Shown piece by piece: positions 1 through 5,914 of a DNA stretch of 12,204 bases. The stretch is from an uncultured Prosthecobacter sp. (lineage in GTDB: Bacteria; Verrucomicrobiota; Verrucomicrobiia; Verrucomicrobiales; Verrucomicrobiaceae). Positions within the stretch are counted from its first letter, which is position 1, and every line of letters starts with the position of its first letter. A program made the position numbers and the translations under genes. Below the pieces are notes generated by a model that was not told the origin of the DNA, searched no databases, and saw nothing but the letters and a program-made list of their open reading frames with translations. The DNA is taken from positions 1 to 12,204 of the forward strand of contig CANNUR010000076.1 of NCBI GenBank assembly GCA_947523045.1. Direction: 5' to 3'.

Positions 1-150
1 CCGCGCAGGAACCGCGCCCAGGGGAGGGTCGTTGGACTTAGGGTACCGGGCATGCCCCCTAGCAGCGTCAGCCAGCAGACCGCAAACATCCCGAATGCCA
101 GCCAGGGCGGCAGGTCGTTGGAAGACGGTCTGGCGGAGGTTCCGATCATG
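1..150 (-). CDS. N-terminal fragment of a membrane protein (runs off left edge)
   Basis: An open minus-strand frame starts at the ATG at 150 and continues off the window, giving 50 codons. An in-frame stop at 163-165 lies just upstream, and no other start codon fits. After about 14 polar residues comes a hydrophobic stretch, WLAFGMFAVCWLTLLGG, that looks like a transmembrane helix or uncleaved signal anchor. By hand count about 80% of third codon positions are G or C, which supports coding. No clear Shine-Dalgarno is present. The family is not recognisable from this length. The left inverted-repeat copy lies about 100 bp upstream of its start. Existence is moderately likely, function unknown. 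Confidence 0.45.
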
Positions 151-253
151 CGGCCGTGGGACTCACTCTGCGGGATGGACGCCCGCGAGGCAAGAGCGGA
201 TCTGATACAGGCGAGGAGGCGTCAGGGTGATCCCGCACGGGGGACAAAGTGTG

Positions 254-281
254 TTTTGTCAGGCAGTTGCACACTGACCCC
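254..281 (+). repeat. Left copy of a 28-bp inverted repeat flanking the DUF262 gene
   Basis: These 28 bases recur in reverse complement at 2713-2740 with a single mismatch (G at position 10 here, C in the other copy). The shared core is CAGTTGCACACTGACCCC. The unit carries its own short inverted ends, GTCAG and CTGAC. Just outside, GACAAA (243-248) pairs with TTTGTC (255-260), giving a small hairpin overlapping the repeat end. The two copies bracket the DUF262 gene, which suggests the ends of a cassette or two insertions of one dispersed repeat. Confidence 0.8.
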
Positions 282-315
282 CTATGGGAAACGCGCTGGA
301 GATCGAGGCAATCAA

Positions 316-336
316 GCTGAGGATGTGGTCCTCAGC
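316..336. other. Perfect 8-bp stem-loop downstream of the DUF262 gene
   Basis: GCTGAGGA (316-323) pairs perfectly with TCCTCAGC (329-336) around a 5-base loop. It lies about 105 bases past the stop of the minus-strand DUF262 gene. No run of T follows on either strand, so it is at best a weak terminator or mRNA 3'-end structure. It sits inside the inverted repeats, between the gene and the left copy. Confidence 0.3.
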
Positions 337-440
337 CCAAACCCAGCTACGCTGGAAATCCGGGAGTTGGATTTTGCCATCGGCGCACTGTTTGAGCACA
401 GAGAGACAGGGTTGGTCTTAATGGTGGTTTTCGACATGGT

Positions 441-2675
441 TCAGGTGGGTGAATCGGAAGGCTCAGTGTTGAGTTCGGGAGTTGCGGCAGATTCACCACA
501 AGATTGGACATCGCAGGTGACGTTGCGGATCTCGTCCATCAAATGGGCGATTCGCAACTGCCCGTACCACTCCTCGTAGATCGAGACCATGCGCTTGAGC
601 ACGATGCCGCAGATCTTCCGGGCCAGGGGCTTGTCCTTGATGGCGTTGTGCCGGTATTCCAGTGCCCGCATCTCCATCCAGACCTCCTCAGTAATGGCGC
701 TGTTCCACCATCCGGGAGTCCCCTCAGCGTCCGCCAACACCAGCTTGTCCGTCGGCGTGTTGCAGCCATCCCGGCGGTTTTCGGATAGGCCCTCGACCCG
801 CAGGTTGCCGATCGTGTTGTGCCAGTGTCGGTAAACCTTATCCACATTGTGAAGTCCGCTGGCCGAAGGGTAGATGTGGTCCCAGTCCCATGGACAGTTG
901 GTGTCCTTGAGGGTCAGCTCCCATTGACCGAAGGATACGAACCGCTTCTTGATGTAGTCGCGTTGGGCGTAGAGCAGCATCGTGCGGCACGGCCAGAGGC
1001 GGCCTATGAAGGACATCAAGTTAGCTCCGAGGCGTTGCTTCCTGATTTCATCCGTCTCGCCATCTGGGAGAAAAGCATACCCGTCCCAGAACGATGCAGG
1101 GGCGTGGTCTGGTAGTCTCTCGTAGTCATAGGGATCAACATCCAACACACCTTTGAGGAGGAGGTCTTTGAGCAGTGGAGGCGGCGGAAGCACCGGAACC
1201 GCAAGCTCGTTCCGGGCGAAGAGGAAGCGCAAGCACTCGCCTGACCACAGCCGGCCTGCAATGTCGTCACAAGCGGCGGCGACCCACTCCCGCAGCGCCT
1301 CTTGCTTGGCGCGGGCGTTGCCCGGCAGGAACCAGGACAGCGCGGTGAAGCGACCGAGCAGGTCTTGATGTTCCTGGCTGCCGATCTTCACATCGCCGCC
1401 GTTCCTGCGCCAATAGAGCAAGGCGAGAAAGACATCCGGCGACTCGTTGATGGTGCGCGTGGCGACTGCTTGCGGCAGGCAGAACGATGGTGCGGATCCC
1501 TTGGGACCACAGAGTATGGAGAAGGCCCACTCCATCAAACGGGCTGCTTCACACTGGGCAGCGTCATGTTCTTTGTGAATGAGATCCTCCAGCGCTCTTT
1601 TCAGCGTCAAATCAGTCGTGCGGATCTCCTTCTTGAACTCACTTAGAGAGACGGGCCGGGCAAGCTTGTCCGAGGCCTTCACCGCTGCCGCCAGGCGGAC
1701 GAGCAACCCGAAGAGCTTGGAGGGAGCCATGAAACCGGCGGCACAATCTTCCACGGCATCCTTTGCCAATGGGAACGCGGACTTGAACAGTGAGAAGATG
1801 AGTTCCTCACCTCCGAGCAACACGCCACCGGTATTCAGGCGGACGAAGAGCAGCGAGTTGTCGTCCGCGGTGAAGTCATCATTCTCCGCAGCATCACCGG
1901 TGAGGAGATTGAGGTGGACGCGATAGGCGGGAACGCGACGAAGACGCAGAAGAAGTTTGGCCAAGCCTGCGGGAGGCTCGCCTGTCATCCGCTCGCCGAA
2001 TTTCGACTTCCATGAGTCGGTTAGTTTATCGGCTTGATTGACGAGTTCGCCCCAGAAGTCCGTGAGGGCTTCCATTCCTTCACGGTTTGCGACTTCAAGC
2101 AGGATGGACAAGGGTAGAGGCAGTTTCGCTTCCCATGGATAGCAGCGGCTGAGATCAGCGGAGGAGTAGTCGGCACCAAGCTCCAAGGCCTCGCAGGCTT
2201 CCCGTCGCCTGCCCCATGAGATCACGCCGCCGTCCTGATTGTATCCCCATGGGTGAGATTGGGTCACCAGATACGGAAAGAACATTTTCACGTCCCAGTC
2301 ACGGCGTGTGGGATCAAGGTCGAGCCAGAGAATGGGGATGCTCTTCAACCGCCACATGGAGGGGTCGTTGCCTTGTGGATTCCATGGGTTGTAGAAGCCG
2401 ATGCCGATGCTGGTGGCGCGCTGCTGGCCGTCCAGGAGCCAGTAGCGATGAGCCGGAGCCACATCCTCCGGGGACTCCGGGTCGATGGTGGAAATCATCA
2501 TTGAACCGATGGGGAAACCACGCAGGATGGAGTCCCAGAGATCAGCCACTTTGGAAGGTTCCCAGACGAAGCCGCGCTGGAGCTTGGGGAGTTCGACCCG
2601 AAACGTCCCCTCACGTTGGGGCGCGAGCTGCCAGTAGGCAACGTCGCACAGGGTTACTTCGGGGGGGGCGGTCAT
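441..2675 (-). CDS. DUF262/DUF1524-type protein (GmrSD-like restriction endonuclease family)
   Basis: The N-terminal DUF262 domain shows LQRGFVW followed by the helix DLWDSILRGFPIGSMMI (from about residue 32) and the DGQQR motif (about residues 82-86). In this family that ParB/sulfiredoxin-like motif binds nucleotide. Near the C-terminus, WDWDHIYPSAS (His about residue 600) and IGNLRVEGLSENRR match the DUF1524/HNH His-metal finger nuclease. Known GmrSD and BrxU proteins of this architecture are type IV enzymes that cleave modified phage DNA. Here that role is inferred. I chose the ATG at 2675 (744 aa). An ATG at 2747 would add 24 residues, but these are encoded by the right inverted repeat and low-complexity DNA and look unrelated to the domain. 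No Shine-Dalgarno supports either start. The gene is alone, without a methyltransferase or transposase neighbour, and less GC-rich than the right half, consistent with an acquired defence gene. Confidence 0.88.
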   Translation of the reverse strand: MTAPPEVTLCDVAYWQLAPQREGTFRVELPKLQRGFVWEPSKVADLWDSILRGFPIGSMMISTIDPESPEDVAPAHRYWLLDGQQRATSIGIGFYNPWNPQGNDPSMWRLKSIPILWLDLDPTRRDWDVKMFFPYLVTQSHPWGYNQDGGVISWGRRREACEALELGADYSSADLSRCYPWEAKLPLPLSILLEVANREGMEALTDFWGELVNQADKLTDSWKSKFGERMTGEPPAGLAKLLLRLRRVPAYRVHLNLLTGDAAENDDFTADDNSLLFVRLNTGGVLLGGEELIFSLFKSAFPLAKDAVEDCAAGFMAPSKLFGLLVRLAAAVKASDKLARPVSLSEFKKEIRTTDLTLKRALEDLIHKEHDAAQCEAARLMEWAFSILCGPKGSAPSFCLPQAVATRTINESPDVFLALLYWRRNGGDVKIGSQEHQDLLGRFTALSWFLPGNARAKQEALREWVAAACDDIAGRLWSGECLRFLFARNELAVPVLPPPPLLKDLLLKGVLDVDPYDYERLPDHAPASFWDGYAFLPDGETDEIRKQRLGANLMSFIGRLWPCRTMLLYAQRDYIKKRFVSFGQWELTLKDTNCPWDWDHIYPSASGLHNVDKVYRHWHNTIGNLRVEGLSENRRDGCNTPTDKLVLADAEGTPGWWNSAITEEVWMEMRALEYRHNAIKDKPLARKICGIVLKRMVSIYEEWYGQLRIAHLMDEIRNVTCDVQSCGESAATPELNTEPSDSPT

Positions 2676-2692
2676 GGTTCGTGAAGGACTGC

Positions 2693-2716
2693 GGGAATGG
2701 GGTTCAGGGAATGGGG
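2693..2716 (+). repeat. Two-copy 14-bp-period direct repeat upstream of the DUF262 start
   Basis: GGGAATGGGG occurs at 2693-2702 and again at 2707-2716, a period of 14 bases. The second copy runs into the right inverted repeat. It covers positions about 18-41 upstream of the preferred DUF262 start codon, where promoter or operator elements could lie. A chance duplication is equally possible. Confidence 0.5.
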
Positions 2717-2740
2717 TCAGTGTGCAACTGGCTGACAAAA
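2713..2740 (-). repeat. Right copy of the 28-bp inverted repeat flanking the DUF262 gene
   Basis: This is the reverse complement of 254-281 with 27 of 28 identities. It lies 37 bases upstream of the preferred DUF262 start. Measured between outer ends (254 and 2740), the bracketed segment is 2487 bp and contains only this gene. A TG dinucleotide abuts the outer end on both sides (252-253 and 2741-2742), too short to be convincing as a target duplication. Confidence 0.8.
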
Positions 2741-2756
2741 TGGCCATTGCTTGCGG

Positions 2757-2880
2757 TCATCGACTCCGTTTGTGGAAAGGGCAGTTTGATGACTCCAGCA
2801 CAATGCCCAGCACAGACTTGCTGTCCAGCGGCAGCGGAACCCAGGCGTGGCCCTGCGGCGGCGGCGCGAAGCACGTGCCC
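2757..2880 (-). pseudogene. Possible C-terminal gene remnant, cut off by repeat copy A
   Basis: On the minus strand a run of about 35 codons ends at a TGA (2757-2759) and encodes a tail with GHAWVPLPLDSKSVLGIV and ESSNCPF. By hand count about 73% of third positions are G or C and the peptide looks protein-like. Going upstream, the frame enters repeat copy A, where the translation becomes low-complexity and repeat-derived. This fits the 3' end of an older gene separated from its 5' part by the repeat. The family is not recognised and chance coding-like composition is possible. The spacer from 2676 to 3078 otherwise holds the right inverted repeat and copy A. Confidence 0.25.
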
Positions 2881-2885
2881 AAGCC

Positions 2886-3055
2886 CCCTTCGTGAACTTC
2901 GTGTCCTTCGTGGTTCCCGAAACCGGCTTTGAAACCGCTGATGTGACGCTCATCAGACGCTGATGACGGAGGCCCAAGCCAGCTCGTGCGGAGCGCACGG
3001 AGTCTCCTGACTTCCCCGTCTTCTCCGTGCCTTCCGCGTCCTCCGTGCGAGCCCT
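2886..3055 (+). repeat. Composite intergenic repeat, copy A
   Basis: The first half has three 9-bp units (CTTCGTGAA, CTTCGTGTC, CTTCGTGGT), then an AAACCGCTGATG...GACGCTCAT...GACGCTGATG block with about 11-bp periodicity. This half matches copies B and C. The second half (about 2972-3055) matches copy C: CAAGCCAGCTCG, then CACGGAG-type units, then CTCCGTGCC, TTCCGCGTC, CTCCGTGCG. The segment GCGCACGGAG (2993-3002) can pair with CTCCGTGCGA (3041-3050) at 9 of 10 positions. It lies just past the stop codon of the secreted unknown protein at 3079. Confidence 0.85.
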
Positions 3056-3078
3056 CGATGGGGTGGCACACCGGGTTC

Positions 3079-3651
3079 TCAGCCCTCCTTGCCCGCGAGT
3101 TGCCTTTTCAGCTCCTGAAGATCCGAGATGGCCATCTTGCCGATCAGATTGAGTTCGTCATGGCCATGGGCCAGCCATTTGCCCTTCTCCCGGATGAAGA
3201 TGCTGATGGGTAGCGATTCTGGCATCTCGGGTCTGAATTTCACGCGTTGGACCAGGTACAGCATCTCCGTGGCGCCATCGGACGCAGTCACCCAATGCAG
3301 GATGTGCCCGGTCTTCTGCATTTGGCTCGGGACCGCCTTTCTCTCACCAAAGTTCGCCTCGGTGATCTGCAGGGCCTTGGCATAATCCTCACTGACATAC
3401 CGGCGCCATTCCTCGTAAGAGGCGCAATGGTAAAAGTTGCTTTTGTGATAGGCCTCGGAAAACTGCTCCGCCCCTCTGGAGGTGGCTACGGCCTGAACAT
3501 CGACCGGCTCGACTGGCACACAGACCTTCAGCTTGAGGTGGGATCCCGTCGCTGAACTCACTTGGTACATCCGTTCATTCACCCAGGGCGACTGACCGAA
3601 GGCATTGCCAAGTGCCGAGAGCAGCAGAAATGTAAATCCGAGGATCTTCAT
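3079..3651 (-). CDS. Secreted protein of unknown function
   Basis: The 190-residue product begins with a clear signal peptide (MKILGFTFLLLSALGNAFG), with likely cleavage just before or after Gln20, so it should be exported. The mature part is mixed alpha/beta with two cysteines (in KVCVP and FYHCASY) and a C-terminal section SIFIREKGKWLAHG resembling the ending strands of small NTF2-like folds. That resemblance is weak, and I do not recognise the family. A possible ribosome site, AGGACAG, lies about 10 bases before the ATG. The alpha/beta hydrolase gene ends 79 bp upstream on the same strand, so the two may be co-transcribed. GC content is lower than in that hydrolase gene, suggesting a different origin. 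Confidence 0.75.
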   Translation of the reverse strand: MKILGFTFLLLSALGNAFGQSPWVNERMYQVSSATGSHLKLKVCVPVEPVDVQAVATSRGAEQFSEAYHKSNFYHCASYEEWRRYVSEDYAKALQITEANFGERKAVPSQMQKTGHILHWVTASDGATEMLYLVQRVKFRPEMPESLPISIFIREKGKWLAHGHDELNLIGKMAISDLQELKRQLAGKEG

Positions 3652-3702
3652 GCATCAAACTGTCCTGGGCAGCCGCAAGATCAAGCGCTGTCCATCGGCG
3701 TT

Positions 3703-3728
3703 GCGGGCGCCTCGCGGTCAGTGCCCGC
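3703..3728. other. GC-rich stem-loop just after the alpha/beta hydrolase stop
   Basis: GCGGGC (3703-3708) pairs with GCCCGC (3723-3728) around a 14-base loop, starting 2 bases beyond the stop codon at 3731-3733. No T run follows on the minus strand, so a classical Rho-independent terminator is not supported. It could attenuate or protect the mRNA end between this gene and the next. Confidence 0.25.
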
Positions 3729-3730
3729 GA

Positions 3731-4582
3731 CTACAACTGAAGGCGATCCAGAAAGGCCTGCACCTCCTGGGTGGCGGGGTCGTCCTTGAGGCCAAGGTCG
3801 GCGTTGAGTTTGACGTGATCGGTGCCGCGGGCGCCGAAGCGGCGGACGGCGACGCCGGCCTGCTGGAGGCCCTGTTCCAAGCGGACGGCCTGGGCGCTGG
3901 TGTCGGGGTGGTCGGCGACGTGCAGGATCAGGAACGGCGGGATGCCCTTGCCGGCGGCAAGGTGGGTGACAGCGGAGAAGGCCCGGTGCTTGTCCGGGCT
4001 GTGCATGAACTTCTCCCGGTGACCAAACTTCGCCGGGGGCAGCCCGTGCACGCGCCGGCGCGTCTCCGCAGTCTCAATGATGGCCGGGATGTCGTAGGTG
4101 TCGCCATCGACCGGCAGACAGCCAATGAGGGCGTCGAACGCCACGCCCTCGGCCTGCAGCCAGCGCGCGTCCGTGCACAGCAGCGCCGCGAGCTGGGCGC
4201 CGGCGGAGTGACCGCCGACGAGGATCTTCTGCGGGTCGCCGCCGAACTCGGCGATGTGCCGGTGCACCCAGCCGAGCGCCTTGGCGACGTCTGCCACCAG
4301 CGTTTCCATGTCGACCTCGGGCAGCAGGCGGTAATTCGTCGAGACAAAGACGCAGCCGCGCTTGGTGAACAGGCGCGGCTTGTCCTGCACGCTGGACTTG
4401 TCCCCGGCCTGCCAGCCGCCGCCATGGATCCAGAACACCACGGGGCGCTTGGCCTCGCCGCCGGGCGAATAGACGTCGAGCACGTGGCGGGCATGGCCCT
4501 TCTCGACATAGGGCAGGTCGCGCCGCACCTCCTGGGCCTGGGCGGCGACGGCGAACAGGGCGGCGACAAGCAGGACTTTCAT
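3731..4582 (-). CDS. Secreted alpha/beta hydrolase (BD-FAE-like carbohydrate-esterase type)
   Basis: The 283-residue protein has a signal peptide ([17 protein letters not shown]) and the full alpha/beta hydrolase signature. The oxyanion-hole motif HGGGW is at 53-57, NYRLLPE at 83-89, the nucleophile elbow GHSAG at 124-128 (Ser126), a probable acid at Asp224 or Asp227 in HVADHPD, and His256 in GTDHVKLN. Length and motif order fit the exported carboxylesterases and feruloyl/acetyl-xylan-type esterases common in Verrucomicrobiota and Planctomycetota. Predicted chemistry is ester hydrolysis, perhaps deacylation of plant or algal polysaccharide. The substrate is not determined. The ATG at 4582 is placed correctly for the signal peptide, and no Shine-Dalgarno is visible. 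The gene is as GC-rich as the right half of the window. Copy B of the intergenic repeat lies directly upstream. Confidence 0.9.
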   Translation of the reverse strand: MKVLLVAALFAVAAQAQEVRRDLPYVEKGHARHVLDVYSPGGEAKRPVVFWIHGGGWQAGDKSSVQDKPRLFTKRGCVFVSTNYRLLPEVDMETLVADVAKALGWVHRHIAEFGGDPQKILVGGHSAGAQLAALLCTDARWLQAEGVAFDALIGCLPVDGDTYDIPAIIETAETRRRVHGLPPAKFGHREKFMHSPDKHRAFSAVTHLAAGKGIPPFLILHVADHPDTSAQAVRLEQGLQQAGVAVRRFGARGTDHVKLNADLGLKDDPATQEVQAFLDRLQL

Positions 4583-4646
4583 GCCGGTAAAGCGCCGCGA
4601 ACCGGGTGCTTCCTTCCGGATTTGTCGCGGCGACCGCGCTTTTGCA

Positions 4647-4766
4647 GAGGCGGGCAGGCTGCGAAGCCGCGAAGCAAAGGTCCGCGCTCCCTTGGTGAAC
4701 TTCGTGCCCTTCGTGGTTTCAAACCAGCTGTTGAACCGCTGATGGGACGCTCATAGGACGCTGATG
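4647..4766 (+). repeat. Composite intergenic repeat, copy B
   Basis: Copy B carries the first half of the repeat only. It starts with AGAGGCGGGCAGGCTGCG, shared with copy C, then GTGAACTTCGTGCCCTTCGTGG. The block from 4711 to 4765 is nearly identical to 5704-5757 in copy C, with about two mismatches. The units CGCTGATGGGA, CGCTCATAGGA, CGCTGATG show an 11-bp period. A degenerate trace of the second half (GGTTCACGGAG) follows. It fills most of the 220-bp gap between the kinase-like gene and the alpha/beta hydrolase. Short open frames over it are repeat-derived. Confidence 0.88.
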
Positions 4767-4802
4767 CCTGAGGTTCACGGAGATGAACTCCTGAATTCCT
4801 CT

Positions 4803-5504
4803 TCACGACGCGGCTCTGGCAGCCTCAACGGGGACAAGTGGGTTCATGCCTGCAGTCCATCGCATCAGCGGCACATCAATCGCCACCAAGGCCCCATTGG
4901 AGGTACGCAGCACGTTTCCACCATGCGTGTCTGAAGCGACAAGACCGTCCAACGGTCGGTACCAAACGGTATTCTGTCCCCAGAGACGTTTCTCAAAGCC
5001 AGCTGCAGTGAAGAAATGCATCACCTCATCCGCTCCTGCGGGATGGCCTTCAACGGCAGGCTGGCTTGTGATCACCCGGATCACGCCAGGACGTGACTCC
5101 TCCACTCCGAGTAGGCGAATTTGGTCGCCAAACTCTTCATTGCACAGACGCAAACGCTCCAAATAACCCAGCGGAGTCGCCTCACTGCCGTCGGGCAGAT
5201 GTCCAAAGCAGTTGCCATAAGTCGCCTTGAGGACCAGTCCGTTTTGTTCTCCTGCAAGCGCAAACCAAACCTCGTGTTCATACCCGAATGCATCGGGAGG
5301 ACGGCTGGTCGCTTCGAAGCACTTCAAGCACCCCGCGCTTTCAGCCCACCGACGGAAGGCCTCGCACTCTGCTGCAAGTTGTGTCGTTGCAAAAAGGCCT
5401 CCACCTCGGCGAATTGCTTCAACGCCTGCTCGCGTTTGAGCAAGGGCGACTTCAAGCGCGCCTGACGCATCTGTTGGGCAAAGGTCTTCGGAGTCATCGG
5501 ACAT
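4803..5504 (-). CDS. Kinase-like protein of the 'polyvalent protein' kinase type; N-terminus probably frameshifted
   Basis: The 233-codon frame contains EHEVWF (76-81), VLKATYGNCFG (91-101, candidate ATP lysine Lys93), YLERLRLCNEEFGD (114-127), ITSQPAVEG (145-153), WYRPLDGLVASD (181-192), DTHGGNVL (192-199, catalytic-loop-like Asp192, His194, Asn197) and AID (208-210, metal-binding Asp210). From memory this order matches the small Ser/Thr/Tyr kinase-like domain found in phage and mobile-element polyvalent proteins. Residues 1 to about 40 do not look genuine: by hand count only about 35% of third positions there are G or C, against about 62% further on, while the overlapping frame at 5324-5521 scores about 75%. 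The functional start is therefore probably in that other frame. The target is unknown. Composition is lower in GC than the right half, suggesting transfer. Confidence 0.72.
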   Translation of the reverse strand: MSDDSEDLCPTDASGALEVALAQTRAGVEAIRRGGGLFATTQLAAECEAFRRWAESAGCLKCFEATSRPPDAFGYEHEVWFALAGEQNGLVLKATYGNCFGHLPDGSEATPLGYLERLRLCNEEFGDQIRLLGVEESRPGVIRVITSQPAVEGHPAGADEVMHFFTAAGFEKRLWGQNTVWYRPLDGLVASDTHGGNVLRTSNGALVAIDVPLMRWTAGMNPLVPVEAARAAS

Positions 5505-5521
5505 TCAAGAGACAAGTCCAC
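5324..5521 (-). CDS. Overlapping upstream frame: likely true N-terminus of the kinase-like gene, or a small separate gene
   Basis: This frame opens with GTG at 5521 or ATG at 5497 and ends at 5324, overlapping the kinase-like frame in the -1 register. Its first part (TPKTFAQQMRQARLKSPLL, KREQALKQFAEVEAF) is a credible charged amphipathic helix. Past about 5380 it loses character, exactly where the other frame becomes convincing. AAGAGGTG (5535-5542 on the minus strand) is a possible ribosome site about 13 bases before the GTG. The minus-strand run TTTTT at 5391-5395 is a plausible slip site: one more T would join the frames into a protein of about 239 aa. Alternatives are a programmed -1 shift, an assembly or sequencing error, or a small coupled gene. 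No good start codon for the kinase frame exists inside the overlap, which argues against the last option. Confidence 0.45.
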   Translation of the reverse strand: MDLSLECPMTPKTFAQQMRQARLKSPLLKREQALKQFAEVEAFLQRHNLQQSARPSVGGLKARGA

Positions 5522-5637
5522 ATTACCCGCCTGACACCTCTTTTGCCAAGCACTCTTTCTCGTCTGCCGGGAAATGGAAGACTCGAGTGGCGTCCTCCGT
5601 GCGAGACCGGGTCAGCGGCTTGGCCTTGATTGGCTCA

Positions 5638-5853
5638 AGAGGCGGACAGGCTACGCAGCCGCGATGTATAGGTCCGTGCTTCGTTCGTGCCATTCGTACC
5701 ATTCGTGGTTTCAAACCATCTGTTGAACCGCTGATGGGACGCTCATAGGACGCTAATGGAGCAGGCCTAAGCCAGCTCGCACGGAGCTCACAGAGCCCAC
5801 GGAGAAGACTCTCCCTCCTTCCTCCTCCGTGCTCTCTGCGTCCTCCGTGGTTC
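5638..5853 (+). repeat. Composite intergenic repeat, copy C (most complete)
   Basis: Copy C joins all parts seen in A and B: the AGAGGCGGACAGGCTACG start shared with B, 9-bp units TTCGTGCCA, TTCGTACCA, TTCGTGGTT, the near-identical block with B (5704-5757), and the second half shared with A (from about 5764, CTAAGCCAGCTCG). Minus-polarity 9-bp units (CACGGAGCT, CACAGAGCC, CACGGAG) are followed by plus-polarity ones (CTCCGTGCT, CTCTGCGTC, CTCCGTGGT). It occupies most of the 393-bp divergent gap between the kinase-like gene and the cysteine hydrolase-SGNH gene. All three copies have the same orientation. Confidence 0.88.
5780..5849. other. Long imperfect hairpin inside repeat copy C
   Basis: The 25-base arms at 5780-5804 and 5825-5849 are complementary at 20 of 25 positions, with perfect 7-bp blocks (CACGGAG/CTCCGTG) at both ends and a 20-base loop. 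A shorter version occurs in copy A. No T run follows. It lies in the divergent spacer about 65 bases before the preferred start at 5915, so it could form in that leader RNA. Whether it acts as RNA or DNA structure cannot be told. Confidence 0.6.
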
Positions 5854-5914
5854 CAAATCGCATGGAAGGATGAAACCCCGGTCTGCAGGCCGTAGTCCTG
5901 CCCTGCCGCACGCC

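Noticed and set aside
52..579. Plus-strand open frame of 175 codons
   Set aside because: It crosses the left inverted repeat and the 3' end of the DUF262 gene. The peptide changes character along its length and has no domain.
441..2747. Longer start of the DUF262 gene at 2747
   Set aside because: The extra 24 residues are encoded by the right inverted repeat and a direct repeat. The domain starts naturally after the ATG at 2675. It cannot be fully excluded.
3605..4756. Plus-strand open frame of 383 codons
   Set aside because: Antisense to the alpha/beta hydrolase, and its ends run through intergenic and repeat DNA.
4579..4806. Minus-strand frame of 75 codons, with a similar 63-codon frame at 5523-5714
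   Set aside because: Both are translations of repeat copies B and C and their resemblance to each other comes from the repeat, not from a conserved protein.
2886..5853. CRISPR-like array
   Set aside because: The repeats are three, far apart, long and internally periodic, without short regular repeats separated by unique spacers or nearby cas genes.
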